In this document: positions 42,461-52,791 of the stretch, piece by piece | How the letters are laid out: each line of letters starts with the position of its first letter | How positions within the stretch are numbered: position 1 is the first letter of the stretch | From: Sphingomonas carotinifaciens | GTDB taxonomy: Bacteria > Pseudomonadota > Alphaproteobacteria > Sphingomonadales > Sphingomonadaceae | Direction of reading: 5' to 3' | NCBI RefSeq assembly: GCF_009789535.1 | Contig: NZ_WSUT01000005.1 | Location: 1,265,001-1,329,000, forward strand | Length of the DNA: 64,000 nt | Position numbers and translations under genes: made by a program | The notes under the pieces: model-generated | Told to the model about the DNA's origin: nothing | Database searches by the model: none | Seen by the model: only the letters and a program-made list of their open reading frames with translations

Positions 42461-42826
42461 TCAGGGTTGCCAGGCATTCTCGATATGCTGCGGCCGGGTG
42501 CCGGGGGCGAGCAGGATGACGTCGATGCGGATATCGTCACCCGGCCCGGCATAGGTCGGTGCCAGCATTTCGGCCGCCGCGGCGACGCGGGACAGGCGGC
42601 GCTCGTCGATCGCAAAAGCGAGATCGTTGGCGGATTTGCGGGTCTTCACCTCGACGAATGCGACGACGGCCGCTTTTCGGGCGACGATGTCCACTTCCCC
42701 GGCCGGCGTGCGCACGCGGCGGGCGAGGATGCGCCAGCCCTTCAGCCGCAGCCACCAGCCGGCCAGACGTTCGCCGCGACGCCCGGCAGACTCGGCCGCG
42801 CGGCGGGCGGGAGAGGGCGTTCGCAT
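42461..42826 (-). CDS. yraN: YraN family endonuclease-like protein (UPF0102)
   Basis: The 121-residue protein has the nuclease-like core TPAGEVDIVARK and VAFVEVKTRK (Asp and Glu-x-Lys of the restriction endonuclease fold). It belongs to the UPF0102/YraN family, whose function is not settled. The start MRTPSPARR was taken over an earlier Met because it lies just after the yihY stop codon. Genes yihY and yraN run together here. Confidence 0.9.
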   Translation of the reverse strand: MRTPSPARRAAESAGRRGERLAGWWLRLKGWRILARRVRTPAGEVDIVARKAAVVAFVEVKTRKSANDLAFAIDERRLSRVAAAAEMLAPTYAGPGDDIRIDVILLAPGTRPQHIENAWQP

Positions 42827-42830
42827 CGGT

Positions 42831-44018
42831 TCAGCGGCGGCGCAGGAAGCTGATCGTGCCGCCGGCCACCAGCAGGGCCGCACCTGCCCCGGCCCGTCCG
42901 CGACGGCGCAGCAGCGCCAGGCCGCCAGTGACGAGCAGGGTCGGCACCAGCCCGCTTCTGGCGGGAACGACGCGGGTCAGCGCATAGCCCCGTGCCGCCT
43001 CGCGCATCGGCCCGGCGGGCTCGGCCTGTTTCGGGCCGGGATGCACCGCGGCGCTGCCGCTCGCCACCGTGTCGGCGGCATAGGCGTTGCGGTCGCCCAT
43101 CGGGCGGGCTGCGCCGGTGGTGGTGTCCTCCGCCGTCTGCCGTTCCAGCTCGCAGTTCAGCTCGGCACCGAGCAGCAGGATATAGGCCGACAGATACAGC
43201 CAGGTGAGCAACACCACCGCCGCGCCCAGCGACCCGTAGGTCGCGTTGTAGCTCCCGAAATTGGCGACGTAGAAGCCGAAGCCGAGCGTCACCAGCAGCC
43301 AGATGAGCGCGGCGAGCAGCGATCCGGGCGTCAACCAGATCCAGCGCGCATGATCGCGGTCGGGCCCGAAGCGATACAGCGTCGCCGCCGCCGCGGCCGC
43401 GACGCCGGTCATGATCGCGTAGGACAGGATCTTGCCCAGAACCACCAGCACGGTCGGCAGATCGGGAAACAGGCTCTGCAACGCGCCCAGCGCGGTGATC
43501 GAGACGATGGCGAGCACCGCCAGCACCACGGCCCCGGCGGTGATCCCCAGCGCCAGCAGGTTGAGCGCGACGAAGCCGCGGCTTTCCTCCTCGTCATAGG
43601 CGATGTTGAGCGCGGTGATGACCGCGGTCGCGCCCTTCATCGCGCCGTATAGCGCGATGGCGAGCGCGATAAGGAGGCCGAACCCCTTCTTGCCGTCCGA
43701 ACTGGTGACCAGATTGGCCAGTTGTTCGCCGATCAGCTGCGCGGCATCGGTCGGCATCACCTCCATCAGCGTGCGGACATTGTCGACCACCGTCTGCGGC
43801 GTCGCGAACAGGCCGTAGCTCAGCACCACCGCACCCAGCATCGGCACCAGGGCGAGGATCGCGCAAAAGGCGACGCCGGAGGCGATCAGGCTGATATTGT
43901 CGGTGCCCGCCTCGCGCCAGCTCCGCAGCAGCACGTCCTTCCACCCGCGCGGCGGCACCGCCCATGGGCTGGTCGCCCCGCGCCCGCGCGCATTCCGATC
44001 CGCTGTCGATCCTGGCAT
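42831..44018 (-). CDS. YihY/BrkB family inner-membrane protein
   Basis: The 395-residue protein has six main hydrophobic helices (about 45-290) and the family segments GVAFCAILALVPMLGAVV, LWLTPGSLLAALIWLL-like and YGSLGAAVVLLTWLYLSAYILLLGAELN. An extended C-terminal part (about 300-395) adds a Gly/Arg-rich tail and another helix, longer than in most homologues. The often-used name ribonuclease BN does not apply. Function unknown. Confidence 0.88.
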   Translation of the reverse strand: MPGSTADRNARGRGATSPWAVPPRGWKDVLLRSWREAGTDNISLIASGVAFCAILALVPMLGAVVLSYGLFATPQTVVDNVRTLMEVMPTDAAQLIGEQLANLVTSSDGKKGFGLLIALAIALYGAMKGATAVITALNIAYDEEESRGFVALNLLALGITAGAVVLAVLAIVSITALGALQSLFPDLPTVLVVLGKILSYAIMTGVAAAAAATLYRFGPDRDHARWIWLTPGSLLAALIWLLVTLGFGFYVANFGSYNATYGSLGAAVVLLTWLYLSAYILLLGAELNCELERQTAEDTTTGAARPMGDRNAYAADTVASGSAAVHPGPKQAEPAGPMREAARGYALTRVVPARSGLVPTLLVTGGLALLRRRGRAGAGAALLVAGGTISFLRRR

Positions 44019-44068
44019 CGTCGTCCCCTTTGTCGGACATGCGAACCGGCGAGGGGGGCGGGTGTTCC

Positions 44069-44929
44069 TTATTCGGGCGCCTTCATCGCCATCGCGCGGG
44101 CATACAGGGCCTTGCGGTCCAGCCCAAAGCGCTTGGCCACCTCGCCCGCGGCCTTGGAGGCGGGCAGGCGGGTCAACGCCTCGGCCAGTGCGGTATCGGC
44201 ATCCTCTGCGCTGGGCGGCGGCGCCTCGCCGGGGGGGGCGACAACGACGACGATCTCGCCCTTTGGACCGCCCTCCGCATAGCGCGCTGCCAGGGTGGAC
44301 AGCGTGCCCGTCACCGCTTCCTCGAACCGCTTGGTGATCTCGCGCGTCACCGCCGCCTCGCGGTCCCCCAGCCCCACCGCGAGCGCCGCCAACGTCGCTG
44401 CCAGCCGCGGCCCGGACTCGTAAAATACCAGCGTCGCCCGGATGCCCGCGATTTCGGCGATGGCGTCGGCGCGCGCCTTTTCCTTGGGGGGCAGGAAGCC
44501 GCAGAACAGGAAGCGGTCGGTGGGCAGGCCCGCCAGGGTCAGCGCGGCGATGGCGGCGCAGGGGCCGGGGATCGTCACCACCGCATGGCCGGCGGCACGG
44601 GCATCGCGGACCAGCTTGTAGCCGGGGTCCGAGATCAGCGGCGTGCCCGCGTCCGACACCAGCGCCACCGCCTCCACGCCCATGCGCGCCACCAGTGCGG
44701 GGCGGACATGCTCGGCATTGTGATCGTGATAGGGCTGCATCGGCCGCTTCACGCCGATATGGCGGAGCAGGCCGGCGGTGACCCGGCTGTCCTCCACCGC
44801 GATGACGTCGGCGGCGGCCAGAATATTGGCGGCGCGCGGAGAAAGGTCACCGAGATTGCCGATCGGGGTGGCCACGATATACAGGCCGGGATCGAGTTTG
44901 GTCGTAGTGTTGGTCACAGGGGACGTCAT
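44069..44929 (-). CDS. rsmI: 16S rRNA (cytidine1402-2'-O)-methyltransferase RsmI
   Basis: RsmI methylates the ribose of C1402 in the ribosomal P site. The 286-residue product has the tetrapyrrole methylase-like sequence LYIVATPIGNLGDLSPRA, VEDSRVTAGLL, LVSDAGTPLISDPGY and FCGFLPPKE. Its start codon overlaps that of the divergent lipoprotein gene on a shared CATG. An ATG 13 codons upstream also overlaps the opposite gene. Confidence 0.95.
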   Translation of the reverse strand: MTSPVTNTTTKLDPGLYIVATPIGNLGDLSPRAANILAAADVIAVEDSRVTAGLLRHIGVKRPMQPYHDHNAEHVRPALVARMGVEAVALVSDAGTPLISDPGYKLVRDARAAGHAVVTIPGPCAAIAALTLAGLPTDRFLFCGFLPPKEKARADAIAEIAGIRATLVFYESGPRLAATLAALAVGLGDREAAVTREITKRFEEAVTGTLSTLAARYAEGGPKGEIVVVVAPPGEAPPPSAEDADTALAEALTRLPASKAAGEVAKRFGLDRKALYARAMAMKAPE

Positions 44930-46142
44930 GGCAGAGGCAGCAGCGCCAATACAACCGAAGCTTGCCATGAGGGCCGGGGGGGCGAAGCGGTGGATCGCGC
45001 TGGCGGCGGCCTGCCTGCTGGGGGCGTGTCAGACGCTGGTGCCGCGGGGGCCGGTGGAAGCGCCGCCACCGCGCGAGGCGACCCGGCCGGTCCAGGAAGC
45101 GCCGACGGTGGAGGCGGGCATCCCGCGCGACGTGGCACGCAACCGCGTCGCCCTGCTCGTGCCGCTGTCGGGCAGCAATGCCGGTGTCGGCCGTTCAATC
45201 GCGAACGCGACGATGCTGGCGCTGCTCGACACGCAGAACGACAAGGTGCGGATCACCAACTACGACACCGCCACCGGCGCCGCGGCGGCGGCACAGCGCG
45301 CGATCGCGGAGGGCGCGCAACTGATCCTGGGGCCGCTCCTGTCCGAAGACGTACGCGCGGTGGCGCCGATCGCACGCGCCGCGCGCGTGCCGGTGGTCAG
45401 CTTCTCGAACGACGCCGGTGTCGGAGGTAACGGCACCTATCTGATGGGCTATGCCCCCGGCCAGTCGATCGAACGCGTCGTCGCCTTTGCCCGGGAGCGC
45501 GGCGTGACCAGCTTTGCCGGGCTGGTGCCCAACGGCCTGTACGGGGAACGCGCATCGACCGCCTTCCTGCGCGCGGTCGAGGGTGCCGGCGGGCAGGTGG
45601 TGTCGTTGCAGCCCTATGGTCGCGTGGCCGGTGGCATTGCCGGTGCGGCGCAGCGGCTGACCGCCAAGGCGCCCTATGACGCGGTGCTGATCGCCGATGG
45701 CGGTGCCGCGGCGGCGGCGGCGGCGCCGGTCGTGAAGCGCGGGCCGGGGGCGAACACCCGCCTGCTCGGCACCGAATTGTGGAATTCGGAAAGCACGATC
45801 GCATCGCGCGCCCCGCTGAACGGTGCGTGGTTCGCCAGCGTGTCGAACAATCTGTACCGCCAATATGCCACCAAATACCGCGCCCGCTTCGGCGCGGCGC
45901 CGTACCGACTGTCCAGCCTCGGCTACGACTCGGTGCTGCTGACGGTGCGGATCGCGCGTGACTGGAAGGTCGGATCGCCCTTCCCGGAGGCGCGGCTGCG
46001 CGACCAGGACGGCTTTTCCGGCATCGACGGGGCATTCCGCTTCGGCCGCGACGGCGTGGCCGAACGCGCGCTGGAGGTGCAGGAGATTCGCGGCGGCACC
46101 ACGGTAACGGTCTCGCCCGCGCCGACCGGCTTCGGGCGGTAG
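44928..46142 (+). CDS. LpoA-like lipoprotein (penicillin-binding protein activator)
   Basis: The 404-residue product has a lipobox in CLLGACQ (Cys34), then a Pro-rich linker and a periplasmic-binding fold of the LppC/LpoA type (VALLVPLSGSNAGVGRSIAN, ILGPLLSEDVRAVAPIARA). Such proteins stimulate penicillin-binding proteins from the outer membrane. The ATG at 44928 has AGGGGA at a good distance. A second ATG at 44967 would give a more typical signal peptide. Both overlap rsmI starts. Confidence 0.85.
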   Translation: MAEAAAPIQPKLAMRAGGAKRWIALAAACLLGACQTLVPRGPVEAPPPREATRPVQEAPTVEAGIPRDVARNRVALLVPLSGSNAGVGRSIANATMLALLDTQNDKVRITNYDTATGAAAAAQRAIAEGAQLILGPLLSEDVRAVAPIARAARVPVVSFSNDAGVGGNGTYLMGYAPGQSIERVVAFARERGVTSFAGLVPNGLYGERASTAFLRAVEGAGGQVVSLQPYGRVAGGIAGAAQRLTAKAPYDAVLIADGGAAAAAAAPVVKRGPGANTRLLGTELWNSESTIASRAPLNGAWFASVSNNLYRQYATKYRARFGAAPYRLSSLGYDSVLLTVRIARDWKVGSPFPEARLRDQDGFSGIDGAFRFGRDGVAERALEVQEIRGGTTVTVSPAPTGFGR

Positions 46143-46143
46143 G

Positions 46144-47292
46144 TCAGGCCAGCACGACGTCTCGCAGGATCGCGTCGAGCAGCAGCGCGCCGGCCTCCGT
46201 CACGATCAGGCGGGGGCCGTCCCGGACGATCAGGCCGTGGGCGGACAGGCGGCGGACGGCGGCATCGTCGATCATCGCTGAGCCTTCCGCCAGCGCCTCG
46301 ACGCGGGCAAGGTCGACGCCTTCGCGCAGGCGCAGGCCCATCACCAGCGCCTCGGTCGCGCGGGTGACGGGGGCGAGGTGATCCTCCACCTCGATGCCAT
46401 GGCCGTTGCGATCGACCGCGGACAGCCAGTTCTCCGGCTTGCGACGGCGGCTGGTCGCATGGCCCGTGCGCCGTCCATGCGCGCCGGGGCCGATGCCGGC
46501 ATAGTCGCCGTAGCGCCAGTAAGTGAGGTTGTGGCGGCTCTCCGCGCCGATGCGGGCGTGGTTGGACGTTTCATAGGCGGGGAGGCCGGCAGCGGCGGTC
46601 AGAGCGCGTGTCGCCTCGAACAGGTCGGCGGCGGCGTCGCCGTCGGGAATGGTGAGGCGGCCGGCGGCGGCCTCCGTGGCGAAGCGGGTGCCGGGTTCGA
46701 TGGTGAGCTGGTAGAGGGACAGGTGTTCGGTCCCGAACGACAGCGCGCGGGCCAGCTCGGCCTGCCACGCGGCCAGCGATTGATCCGGGCGGGCATAAAT
46801 CAGGTCGAAGCTGACGCGCGGGAAGGTCGCCTGTGCGGTGGCGAGCGCGCGCAACCCTTCATCCACGCCGTGCGCCCGGTCGAGGAAGCGCAGCGCCGCA
46901 TCGTCAAGGGCCTGCAACCCCAGCGACACGCGGTTGACCCCGGCGGCGGCCAGATCGGCAAAGCGCGCCGCCTCGACCGAGGAAGGGTTCGCCTCCAGCG
47001 TGATCTCGATGTCCGGCGCAAAGCCCCAGGCGCGCTCGGCGGCGTCCAGGATCGCCGCGACGGTGGCCGGCGGCATCAGCGAGGGGGTGCCGCCGCCGAA
47101 GAAGATCGAACCCAGCCGCCGGCCCGGCAACGCCGCCACCTCATGCGCGAGATCGGCGAGCAGCGCATCCCGCCAGCGCGCCTGATCCACCGCTTCGCGG
47201 ACATGGCTGTTGAAGTCGCAATAGGGACATTTGGAGACGCAGAAGGGCCAATGGACGTAAAGCGCGAGATCGGGGGACGTTGCGGCAGGCAT
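46144..47292 (-). CDS. hemW: Radical SAM protein HemW (coproporphyrinogen III oxidase-like)
   Basis: HemW is a radical SAM heme chaperone related to HemN. The 382-residue product has the cluster motif FCVSKCPYCDFNSH with the three Cys, FFGGGTPSLM and LEANPSS. The C-terminal HemN-like region (RHNLTYWRYGDYAGIGPGAHG) is present. It lacks the N-terminal part that HemN needs. The start at MPAATSPDLALYVHW is shared, on the opposite strand, with the CAP-domain gene start (CATG). Confidence 0.94.
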   Translation of the reverse strand: MPAATSPDLALYVHWPFCVSKCPYCDFNSHVREAVDQARWRDALLADLAHEVAALPGRRLGSIFFGGGTPSLMPPATVAAILDAAERAWGFAPDIEITLEANPSSVEAARFADLAAAGVNRVSLGLQALDDAALRFLDRAHGVDEGLRALATAQATFPRVSFDLIYARPDQSLAAWQAELARALSFGTEHLSLYQLTIEPGTRFATEAAAGRLTIPDGDAAADLFEATRALTAAAGLPAYETSNHARIGAESRHNLTYWRYGDYAGIGPGAHGRRTGHATSRRRKPENWLSAVDRNGHGIEVEDHLAPVTRATEALVMGLRLREGVDLARVEALAEGSAMIDDAAVRRLSAHGLIVRDGPRLIVTEAGALLLDAILRDVVLA

Positions 47293-47872
47293 GATGCGCG
47301 CCGATATGGCCGTGATGATCCCGTTACGCCACCCGCTGATCGCCGCCTTGTTGATGCTCGCGTCTTGCGCGCAAGGACCCGAACGCGTGGTCGAGCCGCG
47401 TCCCTCCACCGCGCCGGTCGCGCGTGGCGAGGGGCTGTTGCGGCGGGCGATGCTGGACGGGCAGAATGCAGCGCGCGGCGCGCTCGGCATCGCGCCGCTG
47501 GCATGGAGCGACACGCTGGCGAGAAGCGCGCGCGCCTATGCCGACGAGATGGCGCGCACCGGCCGCTTCCGCCATGCCGACCAGCCGCAGGGGCCGGGCC
47601 GCGAAGGCGAGAATCTGTGGACGGGGACGCGGGGCGCCTATGCCTATGACGAGATGGTCGGGCACTGGGTCGCCGAGAAGCGCGACTTCGTGAACGGCGT
47701 CACGCCCGATTCCAGCCGCACCGGGCGCTGGGAGGATGTCGGCCATTATGCGCAGATCGTTTGGCGGAACAGTCGGGAAGTCGGCTGTGCGATGGCGAGC
47801 AACGCGAAAGATGATTTTCTGGTGTGCCGGTATTCGCCCAGTGGCAATGTGGTGGGCGAGCGGGCGTATTGA
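47291..47872 (+). CDS. CAP-domain lipoprotein
   Basis: The 193-residue product has a hydrophobic N-terminus ending in the lipobox LASCAQ. A CAP/SCP domain follows: LDGQNAARGALGIAPLAWSD, SARAYADEMARTG, WEDVGHYAQIVWRNSREVGC and the C-terminal VCRYSPSGNVVGE. The His and Glu of the CAP cavity are kept. It is likely anchored in the outer membrane. ATGs at 47306 and 47315 are alternative starts that would shorten the signal peptide. Confidence 0.87.
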   Translation: MMRADMAVMIPLRHPLIAALLMLASCAQGPERVVEPRPSTAPVARGEGLLRRAMLDGQNAARGALGIAPLAWSDTLARSARAYADEMARTGRFRHADQPQGPGREGENLWTGTRGAYAYDEMVGHWVAEKRDFVNGVTPDSSRTGRWEDVGHYAQIVWRNSREVGCAMASNAKDDFLVCRYSPSGNVVGERAY

Positions 47873-47880
47873 GGCGTCCT

Positions 47881-47935
47881 CCCTCTCCCCGTGGGGGAGA
47901 GGGTCGGGGTGAGGGGGTGCCAGCAGTGCTTACGC
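47881..47935. repeat. CCCTCTCCCC hairpin repeat after the CAP-domain gene
   Basis: CCCTCTCCCC (47881-47890) pairs with GGGGGAGAGGG, followed by GGGTGAGGGGGTGCCAGCA. The second part is a diverged copy of the module at 41343. It lies in the convergent spacer between the CAP gene and rdgB. Confidence 0.65.
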
Positions 47936-47952
47936 CTCCCCTCAAAACATGA

Positions 47953-48579
47953 TCAGAACACCGCCTTCACCAACTGGCGGAAGGCGTCGCCGCGGTGGCT
48001 GATCCCGCTTTTCGTGTCCGAATCCATTTCGGCAAAGGTCGTGTCATAGCCGTTGGGCCGGAACATCGGGTCATAGCCATGGCCCTGGGTGCCGCGTGGC
48101 GGCCACACCAGCGTGCCATCGACCCGCCCCTCGAACCATTCGACGTGCCCGTCCGGCCAGGCCAGCGCCAGCGCGCAGACGAAATGCGCGTCGCGCGGGG
48201 CATCCGGGGTTTCGCCCAGCCGATCCTCGACAAGCCGCATCGCCATGTCGAAATCCTTTTGCGGGCCACCCCAGCGCGCCGAAAAGATGCCGGGATCGCC
48301 GCCCAGCGCCTCGACGCACAGGCCGCTGTCGTCGGCCAGCGCGGGCAGGCCGGACAGGTCCGCCGCGGCCAGCGCCTTCAGCTCGGCATTGGCGACAAAG
48401 GTCGTGCCCGTCTCTTCCGGCTCCGGCAGGTCGAGATCGCCCGCCGAGACCGGCTCGACGCCGTAGGGCGCCAGCAGTTCGCGGATCTCGACGATCTTGC
48501 CCTTGTTATGGCTGGCGATCACCAGCTTGCCGGGGCCGAGCTTGCGGATCGCCTGCGGTTCGCGGCCCTCGCCGCTCAT
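47953..48579 (-). CDS. rdgB: Non-canonical purine NTP pyrophosphatase RdgB/HAM1
   Basis: This enzyme removes ITP, dITP and XTP from the nucleotide pool. The 208-residue product has [29 protein letters not shown], the catalytic [22 protein letters not shown] and [20 protein letters not shown]. It overlaps rph by four bases, a conserved alphaproteobacterial pair. Confidence 0.96.
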   Translation of the reverse strand: MSGEGREPQAIRKLGPGKLVIASHNKGKIVEIRELLAPYGVEPVSAGDLDLPEPEETGTTFVANAELKALAAADLSGLPALADDSGLCVEALGGDPGIFSARWGGPQKDFDMAMRLVEDRLGETPDAPRDAHFVCALALAWPDGHVEWFEGRVDGTLVWPPRGTQGHGYDPMFRPNGYDTTFAEMDSDTKSGISHRGDAFRQLVKAVF

Positions 48580-49292
48580 GCCGCAACCGCCTTTGCCTGT
48601 GCCGCGAAGATCTCGTTGCAGCCCATGCGCGCGAGGCGGAGCAGGCGGAGCAGCGCTTCCTCGTCATAGGTGGCATGTTCGGCGGTCGCCTGCACCTCGG
48701 CGATGTGGCCGTTCTCCAGCAGCACGAAATTGGCGTCCGCGTCGGCGGCCGAATCCTCGACATAGTCGAGGTCGAGGACGGGCGTGCCCTGATGGATGCC
48801 GCATGACACCGCGGCCACCTTCTGCCGGATCGGGTCGCTGGTCAGCTTGCCGTCGCGCAGCAGGGTGTCGACCGCCATGCGCAGTGCGATCCACGCGCCC
48901 GAGATGGAGGCGGTGCGCGTACCGCCGTCCGCCTGGATCACGTCGCAGTCGAGCACGATCTGCCGCTCGCCCAGCGCCTTCAGGTCGACCACCGAGCGGA
49001 GCGAACGGCCGATCAGCCGCTGGATCTCCTGCGTGCGGCCCGACTGCTTGCCCTTGGCCGCCTCTCGGCTGCCGCGGGTGTGGGTGGCGCGCGGCAGCAT
49101 GCCATATTCGGCGGTCACCCAGCCTTCGCCCTTGCCGCGCAGGAAGGGGGGCACCCGCTCCTCGATCGAGGCGGTGACGAGCACCCTGGTGTCGCCGAAC
49201 CCGATCAGCACCGACCCCTCGGCATGGCGGGTGAAACGGGGCTCGACGGTGATGGGACGCATCTGGTCTGGCGTGCGGCCGGAGGGGCGCAT
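48576..49292 (-). CDS. rph: Ribonuclease PH
   Basis: RNase PH is a phosphorolytic 3' exonuclease that trims tRNA ends. The 238-residue product starts [18 protein letters not shown], followed by the conserved [13 protein letters not shown], the active-site loop [17 protein letters not shown] and [24 protein letters not shown] precedes the ATG at 49292; the longer upstream frame runs into hrcA antisense and is not coding. It is divergent from hrcA across 75 bp. Confidence 0.97.
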   Translation of the reverse strand: MRPSGRTPDQMRPITVEPRFTRHAEGSVLIGFGDTRVLVTASIEERVPPFLRGKGEGWVTAEYGMLPRATHTRGSREAAKGKQSGRTQEIQRLIGRSLRSVVDLKALGERQIVLDCDVIQADGGTRTASISGAWIALRMAVDTLLRDGKLTSDPIRQKVAAVSCGIHQGTPVLDLDYVEDSAADADANFVLLENGHIAEVQATAEHATYDEEALLRLLRLARMGCNEIFAAQAKAVAA

Positions 49293-49367
49293 GGACGTTC
49301 CTTCATTCTGGATGTTTGTTGCCCGGTTAGCCTTCCGTTCGGGGGTGCGCCAGCCTAGATCACATCC

Positions 49368-50408
49368 ATGGCCACCCCGCCGATCATCGAACTGAGTGCG
49401 CGCGCCCGCGACATCTTTCGCGTGGTGGTCGACAGCTATCTGGAAAGCGGCGTGCCGGTGGGGTCGAAGACGATCGCCCGGTCGGGGATCAACCTGTCGC
49501 CGGCCTCCATCCGCGGCGTGATGCAGGAACTGGAGGAGGTGGGGCTGCTCGCCGCGCCGCACACCTCCGCCGGGCGGATGCCGACCGAACAGGGCCTGCG
49601 CCTGTTCGTCGACGGCATGATGCACGTCCATGAACCGAGCGCGGAGGAACGCGCCGCGATCGAGGCGCGGGCGGGCACGCACGGGCCGGTCGAGGAAGCG
49701 CTGGCGGCGACCACCGCGATTCTGTCCGGCCTGTCGGCGTGTGCGGGTCTGGTGATGGTGCCCAAGCGCGAGGTGAAACTGCGCTCGATCGGGTTCGTGC
49801 CCCTGTCGCCGGTACAGGCGCTGGCGGTGCTGGTCAGCGAGGACGGATCGGTCGAGAACCGCGTGCTGCAGGTGCCCGGCGGCATGACCTCGTCTGCGCT
49901 GGTGGAGGCGGGCAATTTCATGACCGCGACGCTGGGCGGACTGACGCTGGCGGAGGCACAGGGGCGGCTGGAGCGCGAGCTGAAGGGCACACGCGCGGCG
50001 CTGGACGGTGCGGCGCGCGAACTGGTCGAACGCGGTCTTGCCGTGTGGAGCGAGGATGGCGAGCGGCGGCCGGTGCTGATCGTGCGCGGGCAGGGGCGGC
50101 TGATCGATGCCGCCGCCGCCGCCGATCTGGAACGGGTGCGCGATCTGCTCGACGATCTGGAGGGCAAGCAGGAAATCGCCAGCCTGCTCGATTCGGCGCG
50201 GGCGGGCGATTCGACCCGGATCTTCATCGGTGCGGAGAACAAGCTGTTCGCGCTGTCCGGCTCCTCGGTGATCGCGCGACCCTTTCGCGGGCTGGACGGG
50301 CAGGTGGTCGGCGTGGTGGGGGTGATCGGCCCCACGCGGTTGAACTATGCCCGCGTCGTGCCCATGGTGGATTTCACCGCGGCGACGCTTGCCCGACTGA
50401 TGGGCTGA
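49368..50408 (+). CDS. hrcA: Heat-inducible transcription repressor HrcA
   Basis: HrcA binds the CIRCE operator and represses groESL and sometimes dnaK. The 346-residue product has the winged-helix N-terminus ([58 protein letters not shown]). The C-terminal GAF-like domain is present. No CIRCE inverted repeat was seen near this gene or dnaK, so its target in this genome is probably groESL, outside the window. Confidence 0.95.
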   Translation: MATPPIIELSARARDIFRVVVDSYLESGVPVGSKTIARSGINLSPASIRGVMQELEEVGLLAAPHTSAGRMPTEQGLRLFVDGMMHVHEPSAEERAAIEARAGTHGPVEEALAATTAILSGLSACAGLVMVPKREVKLRSIGFVPLSPVQALAVLVSEDGSVENRVLQVPGGMTSSALVEAGNFMTATLGGLTLAEAQGRLERELKGTRAALDGAARELVERGLAVWSEDGERRPVLIVRGQGRLIDAAAAADLERVRDLLDDLEGKQEIASLLDSARAGDSTRIFIGAENKLFALSGSSVIARPFRGLDGQVVGVVGVIGPTRLNYARVVPMVDFTAATLARLMG

Positions 50409-50435
50409 CCCCGACTTGTGCGTACAGGGAATATG

Positions 50436-50984
50436 ATGAACGAGAACGAGACCAAGCAGCCGGAAACGCAGGATCTGCGCGAGGAAACGGCCGAGGCCGC
50501 GCCCGAAGTGGCGGAGCATGACGCGCTGGGAAGCTTGCGCGAGCAACTGGCCGAGGCGCAGCAGCAGACGCTCTATGCCCGCGCCGAGGTGCAGAATATC
50601 CGCCGTCGCGCCGAAAAGGACGTGTCGGACGCACGCGCCTATGCATCCACCAATTTCGCGCGCGATATCCTGTCGGTGGCGGACAATCTGGGCCGCGCGC
50701 TGCAGGCGATCCCCGCCGACCTGCGCGAGGATGACAAGATGAAGGGCCTTGTCGCGGGGCTGGAGGCGACGGGCCGCGAGCTGGACAGCGTGCTGGGCCG
50801 CCACGGCATCACCAAGATCGCCGCGATGGGCGAGACGCTGGACCCCAACCGCCACCAGGCGATGCTGGAAATGCCCTCGGACGCGGCGCCCGGCACGATC
50901 GTGCAGGAAATGCAGTCGGGCTATATGATCAAGGATCGCCTGCTCCGCCCGGCACTGGTCGCGGTCGCCAAGAAGCCGGACTGA
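50436..50984 (+). CDS. grpE: Nucleotide exchange factor GrpE
   Basis: GrpE is the ADP-release partner of DnaK. The 182-residue product has an acidic N-terminal tail, a long coiled coil and the C-terminal signature of the family (FRPAxV-type: [14 protein letters not shown]). The start at 50436 follows AGGGA by five bases; the adjacent ATG at 50433 is too close to it. It lies 27 bp after hrcA, forming an operon with it. Confidence 0.94.
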   Translation: MNENETKQPETQDLREETAEAAPEVAEHDALGSLREQLAEAQQQTLYARAEVQNIRRRAEKDVSDARAYASTNFARDILSVADNLGRALQAIPADLREDDKMKGLVAGLEATGRELDSVLGRHGITKIAAMGETLDPNRHQAMLEMPSDAAPGTIVQEMQSGYMIKDRLLRPALVAVAKKPD

Positions 50985-51000
50985 TCGATCCATCGCTGCG

Positions 51001-51025
51001 CCCTCTCCCTCGGCGGGGGAGAGGG
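51001..51025. repeat. CCCTCTCCC hairpin repeat after grpE
   Basis: CCCTCTCCC (51001-51009) pairs with GGGAGAGGG (51017-51025). It is the family of dispersed hairpins; no U-run follows. Confidence 0.6.
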
Positions 51026-51060
51026 TTGGCAAGGGCGATCCTTGCGCTACACCCCTGCCC

Positions 51061-52286
<1,226 letters not shown>

Positions 52287-52290
<4 letters not shown>

Positions 52291-52751
52291 CGCCGGCCGA
52301 TGGGAAAGGGGACCAGCGTCTCATATTGCGCAAGGCCGGGGGCGCCGGGCACCCGGCCCCCGTGCGCTAGCAGAAAGGCGTGGCGCACGATTTCCGCCTG
52401 TTGCTCCAGCCCGTAGCGGCGAAAGGGCTGGCCGGGCTTCAGCGCATAGCCGTACCGGCAGAAAGGGTGACGCGCGAGCGGCAGGCAGATGCCCTGCTGA
52501 TGCTGCCAGATGTGCACCATCTCGTGGATGAACAGCCCTTGCTCGTGCAGCGGACAGGCGCCGAAATCCTCGCGCCACAGGCCGCCCTTGGGGTGGAAAT
52601 GGATGCAGCCGCGCGGGGCCATCACCGTATTGCGCGGCTGGAAGAAGGCCCATTTGGTCGGCGACAGGCCGACCGCGTCATAATCGATCGTGTCGCCAAA
52701 GACGCTGCGCGCCAGCGCGGTTTCGGCGGGGGTCAGGGTACGTCGCTGCAT
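52287..52751 (-). CDS. HExxH-containing hypothetical protein (vgr-related, possible metallopeptidase)
   Basis: The 154-residue protein contains FIHEMVHIWQHQ, a zinc-binding HExxH with a further His. It resembles the small 'vgr related' or DUF4157-like proteins of sphingomonads. There is no signal peptide in the form starting MQRRTLTPAE. That start was chosen because the residues before it are unlike protein sequence. Peptidase activity has not been shown for such proteins to my knowledge. Confidence 0.78.
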
Positions 52752-52791
52752 CGCCCATACAGGTGGGACGGCGGCGGGCACTTGCAAAGCC

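Noticed and set aside
49293..49367. Search for a CIRCE operator before hrcA
   Set aside because: No TTAGCACTC/GAGTGCTAA pair or close variant was seen.
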